The notes under the pieces were generated by a model. That model did no database searches, was not told the DNA's origin, and was given only the letters and a program-made list of their open reading frames with translations. 64,000 bases of DNA from Bedellia somnulentella (taxonomy: Eukaryota > Arthropoda > Insecta > Lepidoptera > Bedelliidae): NCBI GenBank assembly GCA_963576735.1, contig OY755177.1:17794001-17858000 (forward strand), read 5' to 3'. Below, one piece after another: positions 10,596-20,560 of the stretch. Each line of letters opens with the position of its first letter. The stretch's first letter is position 1. Both the position numbers and the translations under genes were made by a program.

Positions 10596-11588
10596 ATGAA
10601 TTGCTTAGCATGTCTCAAACCCATTCCCAACAAAATGGAGAAACTATCGTGCGATCTATGTAAGGGCTCTTATCATTACTCCTGCCTCAATATGACGACC
10701 GCTGAATTTCAAGCAAATTACATAAAATATAAAGATAACTGGCGCTGTCCAGAGTGCGCTACGAATATATCACTACGCCGCCGTCGTGGAGATGAAACGC
10801 CAGTTCGGATACAGCATGAAACTCAAACTACGTCGCACAACATGTCAATATGTGAGGATACCACCGCGTCTAATACTGTTTCTAGGTCCTCGTCTGGGGA
10901 TATTGACCTTCGTGAATTTATCACTCAGAGTATGCTCTCTTTGAAAATACACCTAGAGGATACTTTTAAGTCGGAGGTAAGGCAGTTGCGGGAAGACTTT
11001 TGTGGAAAAATCGCGGAGTTGGAATTAAAAGTTGATAAAATCCCTGGACTTGAGACAGAGTTGAAAAATGCGCAACAAAGGATTCTGGATTTAGAGTCCC
11101 AATTTGACTCCCACCAGCAATGGCAGCGCCTCAACAACCTCGAAATCCGAGGTGTTCCCGAATCATCAGCCGAAGACCTTAGGGGAGTAGTTGACCGGAT
11201 AGCTGAACTGGCGGGAGTCAAGCTACAAAATCATGATGTGGAATTCGTAAATCGTGTCCGGCCGGCCACAAACATATCGGGAAGACCGAAAAATATTATT
11301 GTTAAGTTTAAAACCCGTTTACTTAAAGACTCCATCATATCAGGCTTGCGAAAACGTAAGGGTCTCACATCCAAGGATATAGGCTTCTCCAGAGACGATA
11401 GGATTTTTTGTAATGACCACCTGACTCCTAAAAATAAAAGTTTATTAAAAGAAGCAAAGGCTGTATCGAATAAGCATGGATATAAATTTGTTTGGGTGAA
11501 GAACTGCCAAATCTATGTGAGAAAAGATGAAAATAAACCTTTTTTATGCATGAAAAATGTAGAGGATTTGAAGAAAATTTCATGTTAG
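10596..11588 (+). CDS. LINE ORF1: PHD-finger and FP25K-like nucleic acid-binding protein
   Basis: 330 residues. The N-terminus (about 3-52) has a C4HC3 PHD-type zinc finger: CLAC, CDLC, H-x2-C and CPEC. Residues 95-180 are polar and coiled-coil-like (SLKIHLEDTFKSEVRQLRE and a heptad-rich stretch ending QQRILDLESQ). The C-terminal half resembles the FP25K/L1-ORF1-like domain, with NLEIRGVPES, VEFVNRVRP and the closing KNCQIYVRKDEN. Such proteins coat the element RNA and chaperone it. I start at the ATG at 10596 because it directly precedes the zinc finger; an upstream TTG is not needed. The frame is intact. Confidence 0.85.
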   Translation: MNCLACLKPIPNKMEKLSCDLCKGSYHYSCLNMTTAEFQANYIKYKDNWRCPECATNISLRRRRGDETPVRIQHETQTTSHNMSICEDTTASNTVSRSSSGDIDLREFITQSMLSLKIHLEDTFKSEVRQLREDFCGKIAELELKVDKIPGLETELKNAQQRILDLESQFDSHQQWQRLNNLEIRGVPESSAEDLRGVVDRIAELAGVKLQNHDVEFVNRVRPATNISGRPKNIIVKFKTRLLKDSIISGLRKRKGLTSKDIGFSRDDRIFCNDHLTPKNKSLLKEAKAVSNKHGYKFVWVKNCQIYVRKDENKPFLCMKNVEDLKKISC

Positions 11589-12319
11589 TAACCTTAATTT
11601 GTTTAATTTTTGGCTTACTTATTTACTATATGTTTTGTTTGTTTCTCTATTGGTACACATCGCGTTTCAAATTTATTAATGTGTGTTTATTGTTATTTTT
11701 TATTAACTTGGTGTACCTATTTCATCAATTTGCAGTTCTCTTTGATTATTGTGTGCACTATTTAGATTCTAGTGTTGAAATGATACTTTTTATATTCCTC
11801 TTTTATAACTGTTTGTACTGTTTAGATTCATGTGTTAAATTTATACTTTCAAAGTCTCTATATTATAACTATTCTTATTATTTGAGTTCATGTTATAACT
11901 ATACTCATTTTGTTTTACACGTATATCTCAATCAATTAATGAATTTCACTTTACACACACCTTTTATTACTTTACTCAAACAAGCCCTCCACAACAACAC
12001 ATATAAATACTTATTTAATTCGATTACTCAATTATTCTCTCGAACCAACGGTTTTCCTAATATTTTGCGAAACAAAACTCAAACCAACACGCCTCAATAT
12101 CATTCTCTATTATCCACACACATACAAAAACGTATCTTTTTAGATTCCACTGACTTTTACTTATTTATTAATTTAATGCTTTATTTTAACGATCTACATT
12201 TAATGATACATACAAGAAGGCATATGCTATATTCTATTTACATAATCATTTGTATCTTTATAAAATCTGTGGTTTATTATATATTCTTTGTACTTATATT
12301 TAAGCTCTACAATGGTTGA
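11546..12319 (+). CDS. Open 257-codon frame between ORF1 and ORF2, hydrophobic
   Basis: It starts inside the last 43 nt of ORF1, in another frame, and stops at TGA (12317-12319), overlapping the ATG of ORF2 (12312) by 8 nt in ATGGTTGA. The product would be very hydrophobic, with candidate membrane segments near residues 14-34, 43-66, 78-95 and 225-253. It is rich in Tyr, Leu, Phe and Ile. Three degenerate repeats of about 62 nt occur at 11744-11895. I recognise no family. In DNA this A+T-rich a stop-free run this long is unexpected, though the strand is T-rich rather than A-rich, which lowers stop frequency. It could be a real third protein or a biased spacer. Confidence 0.4.
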   Translation: MHEKCRGFEENFMLVTLICLIFGLLIYYMFCLFLYWYTSRFKFINVCLLLFFINLVYLFHQFAVLFDYCVHYLDSSVEMILFIFLFYNCLYCLDSCVKFILSKSLYYNYSYYLSSCYNYTHFVLHVYLNQLMNFTLHTPFITLLKQALHNNTYKYLFNSITQLFSRTNGFPNILRNKTQTNTPQYHSLLSTHIQKRIFLDSTDFYLFINLMLYFNDLHLMIHTRRHMLYSIYIIICIFIKSVVYYIFFVLIFKLYNG

Positions 12320-15222
12320 TACACTCAAAGTTTATTATCAAAACACACGTGGGTTGCGCACAAAGTTAGTTAGTTTTTATAATAACATCCTTAATAATAA
12401 TTATGATATTATAATTGTAACGGAGAGCTGGTTATGTGAGGGAGTACTGGATACCGAGCTGTGTGACAGCCGATACGACGTGTTCCGACGCGACCGAGAC
12501 CGGCGGGCGAGCGGGAAGGCAGACGGCGGCGGCGTGCTGGTGCTCGTGCGGCGCAGTCTGGGCGCGGTGGCGCGCGCGGAGTGGGCCCGCGCCGGCGAGA
12601 CTGTCTGGCTCACGATCCCCGGCGCCGCACTGCGCGCGCGCTGTAGCGGCGGCGGGGCTGCGTCGGCCGCCACCCGGGACTTGCATGTATGTGCTTTGTA
12701 CACACCGCCTAGCCGAACCTTATCTGCTCTTACTACCAGCGTTCAGACTATGTTTGAAACAGTAGTCCAGGATCTTCCCTTTGACAACTATCTTTTTTGT
12801 GGAGATTTTAATCTACCAAATGTTCATTGGAACAGCGATGGTTCACCACTTTACCTTCGCCGAGGAAGCGTTGAGTTACAAGATGCGGCTCTCAGTCTTA
12901 TAGGCGGCCTCTCCACTTTAGGATTCTCACAATACAACTCTGTTAGTAATATTAAAGATAACATTTTAGATTTATGCTTCTCGAACTCTGCTGTTGAAGT
13001 CCTTAAATGTGACGACCCTTTAGTGAAAATAGATGAATATCACCCCGCTCTAGAAATTAACATTACCGATATCCTATTGGCACCCTTTCATGAATCTGTT
13101 CAACAAAGACGAAGATTTCGTAAAGGTGATTATAATGGAATTAACGAGTATTTAAAACAAATACAATGGCACACAGCTCTTGAAAATAAAGGTCTGGATG
13201 ACACTTTAGATTTCTTTTACGAAGTGTTAAACGATGCCATCACAAAATTTATTCCCGTTGATACTCGTAGTAAAAGCCACAACCATCCTGTCTGGTATAG
13301 TCCCCCACTTAAACGCTGTTTAAAAGAGAAATTTAAAGCTCACTCACGCTGGAAACGAACCAATAACCCACTAGATTATGACCAATTTTCATTATTACGA
13401 AAACGATGCAAGGATTTACAACGCACTTGCTATGGGGATTACATAACTACTATCCAAAATAACATAAAAGTTAACCCTAAAGCTCTTTGGTCTTTTATTA
13501 AATCACGTCGCGGTGGTTCATCGTATCCTAAAATATTCCAACACAACAACAAATCATTCGACTCTGGTCAATCAATCTGTGATGCATTTAATGACTTTTT
13601 CTGCTCTGTGTTTACCAAACCTGCTGACAACTACCCCGATATACCCTTATCTTCTCCACAGTGTGATACTGGTAAAACTATAAGTAATATAAGTACTAAT
13701 GTGGAAGAGATTTACAAGTTGCTTCTTTCTCTGGACATCAACGGTGGTGCAGGCACTGATAATATTCCTCCCTTCTTTATTAAGAACTGCGCTAAGCCTC
13801 TTTCCACCCCTCTTTGTATAATTTATAATCGTTCTTTTCATGCAGGTATTTTCCCTAAAATCTGGAAGGACGCTTTGATAGTACCAGTTCACAAAAATGG
13901 TCCAAAATACAAAATTGCTAACTATAGACCCATTTCTATCCTAAACATTTTTGCTAAAATCTTAGAGAAAATTGCTTATAAACGTATCTATCCTGTTGTA
14001 AAACATAGTATTCCGTCTCAACAGCATGGTTTTCTTAAAGGTAGATCTGTACTTTCCAACCTCATTGAATTCATAGATTTTGTCCTTGGTTGTATGGATA
14101 GAGGTATACAAGTTGACGTAGTCTATACTGATTTTCAAAAAGCTTTCGACCGAGGAGACCACGTGATTATTCTTCGCAAGCTTCTTGCTTTAGGGGTGCA
14201 AGGTGATTTCTTTAGATGGATAAAATCTTATATATCTAACCGTCATCAAGCTGTTGTTTTGGGTGGTTTTCGATCAGGTTTTGTTGACATACCATCAGGA
14301 GTACCCCAAGGATCCCATTTGGGTCCCCTTTTATATAATATTTATTTGTACGATATTTTTTACAGCCATATGTGAGACCAATTTTATAATGTATGCAGAT
14401 GACAAAAAGGTTTATTGTGGTATCCGACAAGCTGACGACTGTTATAAGCTACAAAGGGATTTGGATCGCCTCACCGATTACTATAACGAGAACAGAATAG
14501 ACATAAATGTGTCAAAATGCGTGCAAATTACTTTTTCACGAAGTAATAAACCCATCATTAATACTTACTATATTAATAAACAGCCTATCCGGAGAGTTAA
14601 TGCAGTAAAAGACCTCGGCGTTACTTTAGATTCAAAGCTTACTTTTGAACAACACATTGTTGATATCACTAATCGTGCATACAAAAATCTGGGCTTTGTA
14701 ATGAGGACTTGTGAAACGTTTAAAGACCCTAAATGTATACAGACGGTTTATTATGCCTATGTTCGCAGTATTCTGGAGTTCGCCTCAAGTGTTTGGTCCC
14801 CTCAATACATTAAGTACAAGCATATGATTGAAAGAATACAACATATTTTTGTACGACACTTAAATTTTAAAACTAAGAACTTCCATAAGTGTTACGAAAT
14901 GAGTTGTAAATTTCATAAAATGTTAAGATTAGAGGATCGCCGTATTTTAACTGACCTAACCGTTCTACATGATATAATACATGGTCGTTTGGATAACCCA
15001 AACTTACTTGCACAGGTTGGACTTAACACGCCATCATATAGGACTCGCCATACCATAAATAGTTTGTTCTCCGTACCAATTTCCAGAACTAACTACTCAC
15101 AGAACGCTCCTTTTAGTCGTATTTTATCCGAATATAATAAAAACTTCCATGATTTAGATCTATTTAATCAAAGTAGATGCGCATTCAGGAAAGCTGTAAT
15201 GGACGTACTTTTTAATTCTTAA
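12312..15222 (+). CDS. LINE ORF2: APE endonuclease and reverse transcriptase (one frameshift)
   Basis: About 969 residues if read across one extra T. The N-terminal endonuclease shows VYYQNTRGLRTK, VTESWL and CGDFNLPNVHW. The reverse transcriptase shows GGAGTDNIPPFF, NYRPISILNIFAKILEK, QHGFLKGRS, VVYTDFQKAFD, SGVPQGSHLGPLLYNIY and FIMYADDKKVY, then a C-terminal region without RNase H. The frame changes in the T run at about 14355-14361; without the shift translation ends at 14375 just before the YADD box. The start ATG overlaps the end of the preceding open frame. A C+G-rich block (12465-12680) encodes an Arg/Ala/Gly-rich part of the endonuclease. Confidence 0.9.
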
Positions 15223-15302
15223 TATACATATTATATTATGAGTATCATTTAATAACACATACATTCTTATATGCCTTTATGTATGTCACAGATTTTTATT
15301 TG

Positions 15303-15308
<6 letters not shown>

Positions 15309-15353
<45 letters not shown>

Positions 15354-15381
15354 TATACACACACATGCACATACACACACC
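15309..15381 (+). repeat. AC microsatellite in the LINE 3' UTR
   Basis: About 18 uninterrupted CA units from 15309, followed by imperfect ones to about 15381, lying between ORF2 and the (TAAA)n-like tail. Confidence 0.95.
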
Positions 15382-15660
15382 CCTGAGATATCGTGGATCA
15401 AAACAATTTTGCTTTAAATATTGTTGTTAATATCTATTTTATTTCCTGTTAAAATTTGTATTTATTTGTAAGAGTTATTTGCTATAAAAAAAACATGTGT
15501 TGAAAATCAAATGTAACGTAAAAACAAGATTATTGTTAGATATGTTTTCTGTACATCTGTGGACATCTGTCATTGGCCTTACTTGATTTCTATTATTAAC
15601 TATGTATTATTACTTATGTCGCTGTTGATGTTCCTAATAAAAATAAATAAATAAAATAAA

Positions 15661-16757
15661 ATATATCCCCGTACAATGGAGAGAAATAAGGGCTTCATTT
15701 ATACCCAAACCAGGAAAAACAAACTACAGCCAAGCCAAATCCTTCAGACCCATAAGTCTCTCATCCTTTATGGTGAAGACACTAGTAAGACTATGCGACC
15801 GACATATAAGAGACGGCCCACTGAAATCCAAGCCACTTCACAAATATCAACATGGTGGCTTGAATGGAAATATGCTAGGACAAACAGCCGTCCAGGTCGA
15901 TGCCCCCAAGGAGGAGTAGTATCCCCACTCTTCCGGAATATGATAGTAGACGACCTTATACGACGACTCAACAACAAAGGATACTTTGCAATAGGATATG
16001 CAGGCGACAATAGCAATCCTAAAAAACGGACCAAATGAGAAAATAATATCAAACCAGATGAGTCAAGCACTGAAAATAGTAGACTTGGTGCAAAGCACAA
16101 CAACTAAATGTTAAAGCAAACAAAACGGAAATGATCCTATTCACAAAAAAACTTTAATAACCCACTAACACTCTTCGCGACAACCCTCAAACTATCTAAC
16201 GAAGTAAAATACCAAGGAGTCATCCTAGATAACAAACTCAACTAAAGTAAACACGTAGATAGAACGATAACCAAAGCCACTATAGCATTATGGCAATGCA
16301 AAAAGATACTGAGAATAACTGGGGGGTTCACCCCCGCATCACACACTGGCTTTACACTTCAATCATAAGACCTATTACCTCATACGGAGCACTAGTATAG
16401 TGGCCCAGAACTGTACAAAGCACCTGCCAAAAAACTTTGGAAAAATACAACGAGCAGCCATAACAGGAGCCATGAAGACAACACCAACAGCTCTCCAAGC
16501 AATGCTGAACCTTCCTTGCTGCTGTACCTCTACATTTATACATTCAACAAGAGGCAGCAAAAACAGCCATACGACTTGAAACAAGCAAAATGCGCGCAAA
16601 GACTGCAGAATAAGGCATACAACAATAAAAACAGAAGCCTAATAATATCAACCAATGAAAGAAGGACCATGTGACAAAATAAAGGAAAGATCATCTTTAG
16701 CAAACAATACGAAGTTCTACATGAAGAACAAAAAAGACTACTCCGTATCCAATAGGT
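15661..16757 (+). pseudogene. Degraded RNase H-type LINE, middle segment
   Basis: Continues the 9425-10082 remnant: FIPKPGKTNYSQAKSFRPIS and SLHKYQHGG-like words in shifting frames, then an internal deletion of roughly 100 residues of the palm, then GRCPQGGVVSPLFRNMIVDD and GYFAIGYAGD, where the catalytic YADD has become YAGD. Later words are NVKANKTEMILFTKK and KYQGVILDNKLN. Stops and shifts are frequent. It is interrupted at 16757 by a small inverted-repeat element. Confidence 0.85.
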
Positions 16758-17130
16758 GCGTACTGACTGAGCGAGTCGCCTCGCGAGGCAGTCTCGGACG
16801 TTCGCCGCGGTACACATGCCGCGCGAGGCAGTCTCGGTCTGTAAGTTTTCTTCCTCGCGCGGCAAGGCCGAGCCACGGTGAGGCTGAGGCACGCACGACA
16901 CTCAGTTTTACTTGTACTTGAACAGAGACCGCCCGACACACAACGAATGAGCGAGGCAAAACACTAACGTCTTGATTGAGCGCGGCAAACATACTCAGGC
17001 GCTTTTGATCTTTGATAAAAACCGACAACGCTTGGCTCGGGCCGCGGCACGCTCAGGCGAGGCAGCGCGGGCGTTTTCCGCGGCCGCAGCACGAGGCTGC
17101 CTCGCGAGGCGGCTCGCTCAGTCAGTACGC
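16758..17130. mobile_element. GC-rich 373-bp terminal-inverted-repeat element (MITE-like)
   Basis: 34-bp terminal inverted repeats (16758-16791 and 17097-17130) differ at one position and start GCGTACTGACTGAGCGAG. Each contains the perfect palindrome GCCTCGCGAGGC. The 3 bp GGT is duplicated at 16755-16757 and 17131-17133. Removing the element and one GGT restores the reading frame of the surrounding LINE (RIQ, stop, VIELRIQTKDG). The interior repeats GCGAGGCAGTCTCGG at about 16782 and 16834. Open frames in it are by-products of base composition. The superfamily is not assigned. Confidence 0.9.
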
Positions 17131-17310
17131 GGTTATTGAATTACGGATACAGACAAAAGATGGAACAGGCGCAGGAGTTTTCTCAAACGAACTCAACATC
17201 AAAACATACAACACTAGGCAAATACACCACAGTGTATCAAGCTGAATGCATCGGAATACTGCTAGCAGCCACAGAACACAATTCGATTGCCAAATGTCAA
17301 TAAATAATGT
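17131..17310 (+). pseudogene. Degraded LINE, RNase H segment
   Basis: Reads TKDGTGAGVFSNELNIK and then AECIGILLAA in the next frame, the start of the RNase H domain of an I/R1-group LINE. It ends in unreadable sequence soon after 17300. Confidence 0.75.
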
Positions 17311-18249
17311 TAGAAGTTCGAATCTGAAACGAGGAGATCCGTAAAAACCTGAGTAACTGCCAATGCCTGAAAAGTTGGAACACGGAAAGGCAATAGGCAG
17401 GAGGTTGACTGTTCAAATCGGTATCGAAAATATCATCCGTAGCTCTACTAACCTACATAACATTTATTTCAAGATACGGATTTTGTTAAATGAGTATACA
17501 CAGTGATATTCAAAGAATTCAAAGATACCTCTATATGTCGCTGATCATTGAACGACTATAACCGCCAAAATAAGTAGTTGATATATACCTGTGTTATAAA
17601 CTTCGTTTGATATTCGAAGCGGCGAGTACGACACAAATAAATTTCGTATATAATTGTTTCAGTTTGAATAGTAGACCTCCAGGGCCCATTGCACGCAGAA
17701 ACGACGGCCGTTTCGGTACGAAGATTTTGGGTCGGCGGCCACTTACCGCACGACGCACTCTAGGAAGTAAAAGTAGTGGATGCTGGTGCATGAGGGCTAC
17801 ACGAAACCGGTCTTTGTGGATATCTGTAGGGCAAAAGTAATATGCCTAGCAGTGGAAGTTCTATATGCAGAAGAGAAAAAATGTGTAAATGACTCAAAAT
17901 TAATGCCAAAGAGGGTATTTGGCTAGTCTTGAAGATTGGTTGGTGCTTAAACTGAAGGTTGTTTGCTGGTTGCTCTGAGCCTGGCCAATAAATTAACAAG
18001 TGGTCAAGCGGGAGGCCTATCAAATACAATGTCGCACTCAAGACTCTCGAGCGACCTATATCAGTGGCGCTAGCTTGCATACACCTATAACTTATTACTA
18101 ACCTCCGAAAACTACAGAATGTTTTTAAAAGGCTTCAGGCTTTTAATAATAAGTATAAAACAAAACCTTAAAAGGATCACAAAAGATGTAAAAAAGGAAT
18201 GTAAAAAAAATGCGAAGGTTCTTGCGTAACAAGCATATTCGCATTTGAT
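17311..18249. other. No recognised gene
   Basis: Nothing supported. A frame at 17607-17840 includes a basic stretch, ARRNDGRFGTKILGRRP, of unknown origin. A long minus-strand frame at 17760-18080 has no recognisable domain. The first 200 bases may still be LINE. Confidence 0.4.
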
Positions 18250-18735
18250 TTGGGGGCGTCCATAAATTACGTGAGGCGTTTTAAGAGGGGAGGGGGTCGA
18301 GTCTAATCTAATAAATTTTTAAGATTGAAACAAAAATTATACTTTTTTGGTCCATTCAATCCAAATTGTATATAAGTACATGCTCAAGATTGAATCTTAA
18401 ACGTCATCGTAATACGATTAAGATTATTTACTAATTCGTTCAAAAGAAAACAATTTTATTCATGCTTCGACCTATAATATATCTACTGAATATCAAACCA
18501 CCATATTTATTTTATACCAAATAGCTCAATGTTGTCTGAATTTACGGTACAGTGTAGCCCATCCTTTGTTTTCGCGCCACACACATACACACACGTAAGA
18601 ACCCTCATTCTGAAATTCACGTGAGATCGGTAGACGGGGTTGAATAAAATCTCACGACATCTCACCAAGGGGGGGGGGAGAGAGGCCCAGAAAATTTAAA
18701 AAATTACCACATGTATTTTATGGACATCTCCTTTG
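18250..18735. repeat. MITE-like element with GTCCATAAA ends
   Basis: Left end GGGGGCGTCCATAAATTACG; the right end read inversely is GGAGATGTCCATAAAATACA. The arms are diverged but recognisable, about 485 bp apart, with a G run at 18669-18678. Short DNA transposons with GGGGxCGTCCATAAA ends are common in insects. The target duplication is unclear. Confidence 0.5.
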
Positions 18736-18922
18736 TATTGCAGTCAGTACATAATAGATGTTGCGACGGTCGGCCATTTTGTTTATCTCGAACTCCACAA
18801 GATGGCAGACGCCACCGCTCACAATAAAATAAAACAACTGAGGAACATTAATTGTTTTATTTCATTATCAATAAATAGTAATCGCAACTTACCGCTAGAG
18901 TATACGTCAATATAATACAGAA
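18736..18922 (-). other. Probable 3' UTR of the NRF1-like gene
   Basis: Just after the stop codon, minus-strand AATAAA signals occur (TTTATT on the plus strand near 18856). The segment ends at a MITE-like repeat. Confidence 0.35.
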
Positions 18923-20251
18923 TTAGTCTATGGATATCGTCTGGAACGCCCCTAACGAGTGCGTAAAGAGAATGACAGGATGGGGTTGTGTAGAGTGTGG
19001 CGAATGAGGGTGTAGCATTGCTGAGAGAAGTGGTCCATCACGGGCACCACAGGGTTCGCTAGGCCGGCACTGGGCGGTGGCCACGGGAGCCCGCCGAAGC
19101 ACAGCTCCACCTGACACAACACATGTGACAGCTGATGAGCTCTCATCGTCTGAACAAAGATCAATGACTTCGCAATCCTGAAGTGGATCTTGCAGTTCTT
19201 CTTGCTTATGTTTCTCCTGCAGTGATTCTATATATTCCTGCATACTTTCTGATGACATACGCTCCACCTTCACTGTCACAGGTCGGCATTTAAGCAGCAG
19301 CAGCTGTCCTTTCAGATCAATCACTTCCTTATTCCGCTGACACGGAAATAAATGCTTTCGATGCCAGTAGTCTATAGGTCTTCTATATCGGACTGGAAAT
19401 TGGGCTCCCTTTCGATTAATACCTAAAGATTTTCCTAGAGGATTTGGTGCAGTAGAGCAGTACCTTTCTACCCTCTCTCTTGAGTGTGTGAGATCTCTTG
19501 GACAATGTGTTTTAGCATTTTTTATATAGGCCAATGATGAGAATGGATAAGGGGGTCCTCGGTCTATGTTGGTAGCATTTCTAGAATTTCTAGGCTTTCC
19601 TTCATTTCCAAGTGGAACAGACTTAACTTCACTATCTTCTAGAGGTTTGAGCTTTAATGCAGAGAGAAATTCTGGAAGACCTCCGCCTATGGAACTTGTA
19701 GGGATACCTTCATTATTGCATAGTCTCTCATGAGCTCTGAATATTTCTAAGTTGTCAAAGTGGCTGTCGCAATTATCACATAGATAGATATTGGCAGATC
19801 TTGGAGGTGGCTCTGGTGGTGGTGACCCACCGCACTGATCATAGTTCATGTTCTCATTTCTAAATGTCACAAGCAGTTTCCCACTTGGTTTATAGTACAG
19901 TGATGTTGTATGATCATGATTATCAACATATCTAAGCCTGTTCCGAGAGTATCGAGCGAGTTGAGCCGAAAACACTAGGAGAAAAGTACTCTTGTGGTAA
20001 TCATAGCATTTTTTCACCAACCTCTTGAGTTTGGTTGCCCAGTCTTTTGATGTATTTAGAGGTGTTTGAAAGGGGTGCGAGAACTCGACATCGTCAGGCC
20101 ACCAAGGCGGCTGTCTGATATCTTTCGCGGTGTCGTGACCCCATGAGCATGTCACCATGAACGTGATAAACCTCTCCAATTCTGGGGCAGTTATCTTGCT
20201 CAAGGCAGTCGGATTTCCGTTGGCGAACAGCAAGGGCAGGTTGGCGATCAT
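18923..20251 (-). CDS. NRF1/EWG-domain zinc-finger protein, intron-free
   Basis: 442 residues. Residues 1-115 match the C-terminal half of the NRF1 (erect wing) DNA-binding domain: LPLLFANGNPTALSKIT aligns with its LPPLTIDGIPVSVDKMT, QPPWWPDDVEF with KPIWWPEDIPW, and LKRLVKKCYDYHKSTFLLVF with LRTIVKNCYKQHGREDLLYAF. Next comes a C2HC finger near 155 (LCDNCDSHF, H-x4-C). Near residue 365 is CEVIDLCSDDESSS, a hydrophobic core followed by acids as in SUMO-interaction motifs. The start ATG has a good context (ACCAAAATG) with an in-frame stop 8 codons upstream. The first half of the NRF1 domain is absent, so it is a divergent paralogue or a retrogene. I infer a nuclear transcription-factor role. 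Confidence 0.75.
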   Translation of the reverse strand: MIANLPLLFANGNPTALSKITAPELERFITFMVTCSWGHDTAKDIRQPPWWPDDVEFSHPFQTPLNTSKDWATKLKRLVKKCYDYHKSTFLLVFSAQLARYSRNRLRYVDNHDHTTSLYYKPSGKLLVTFRNENMNYDQCGGSPPPEPPPRSANIYLCDNCDSHFDNLEIFRAHERLCNNEGIPTSSIGGGLPEFLSALKLKPLEDSEVKSVPLGNEGKPRNSRNATNIDRGPPYPFSSLAYIKNAKTHCPRDLTHSRERVERYCSTAPNPLGKSLGINRKGAQFPVRYRRPIDYWHRKHLFPCQRNKEVIDLKGQLLLLKCRPVTVKVERMSSESMQEYIESLQEKHKQEELQDPLQDCEVIDLCSDDESSSAVTCVVSGGAVLRRAPVATAQCRPSEPCGARDGPLLSAMLHPHSPHSTQPHPVILFTHSLGAFQTISID

Positions 20252-20560
20252 TTTGGTCGCTCTAGCTCTCGGTCATCGTTGCAGGAACAAACTCCGCGCT
20301 CTCGATTTCGACTCGACCAATGATGCCATAACGGTTACTCCACACAAAACAGCAAGGCAGGACTCTAAAACCATTTGTATAACATTGATATGTATATCAC
20401 GAACACTTGTAAACAGTCTCAACAGAATTTTTGTCGTATTTTGGACCAAGGATCAGCAATATGTTTTAAACATTTCCTTTTTACGATGTCTACTCTAGCC
20501 AGCAGCAAACAGCACAAAAACGACCGAATGAGTGAATGATTTGAATCATCTTGAAATTCG
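20252..20560 (-). promoter_or_regulatory. Presumed 5' leader and promoter of the NRF1-like gene
   Basis: Upstream of the ATG the DNA is more C+G-rich than its surroundings and contains an in-frame stop but no splice acceptor near the ATG. Assignment is by position only. Confidence 0.3.

Larger units (their letters stand above)
10083..15660 (+). mobile_element. Full-length non-LTR retrotransposon nested in an older LINE
   Basis: A 5.58-kb element with a 5' UTR (10083-10595), ORF1, an open middle frame, ORF2, a 3' UTR with an AC microsatellite, and a (TAAA)n-like tail. It is flanked by a 7-bp target duplication, ATATGTC (10076-10082) and ATATATC (15661-15667), with one difference. Removing it rejoins the coding frame of the older LINE. 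APE-type endonuclease, a reverse transcriptase with a YADD box and no RNase H place it in the CR1/Jockey group; I cannot name the family. Only one coding lesion was found, so it is young. Confidence 0.9.

Noticed and set aside
12401..12765. Three extra open frames of 84-109 codons on both strands
   Set aside because: They lie in the C+G-rich part of LINE ORF2, where stops are rare in all frames. ORF2 has the recognisable domain.
15309..15381. Microsatellite as an unusual locus
   Set aside because: Ordinary CA repeat in a LINE 3' UTR.
16655..17245. Several overlapping frames with Arg/Ala-rich products
   Set aside because: They are caused by the GC-rich inverted-repeat element and are not conserved domains.
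20157..20498. Plus-strand frame of 113 codons
   Set aside because: It lies opposite the start of the NRF1-like gene, which has clear domain similarity.
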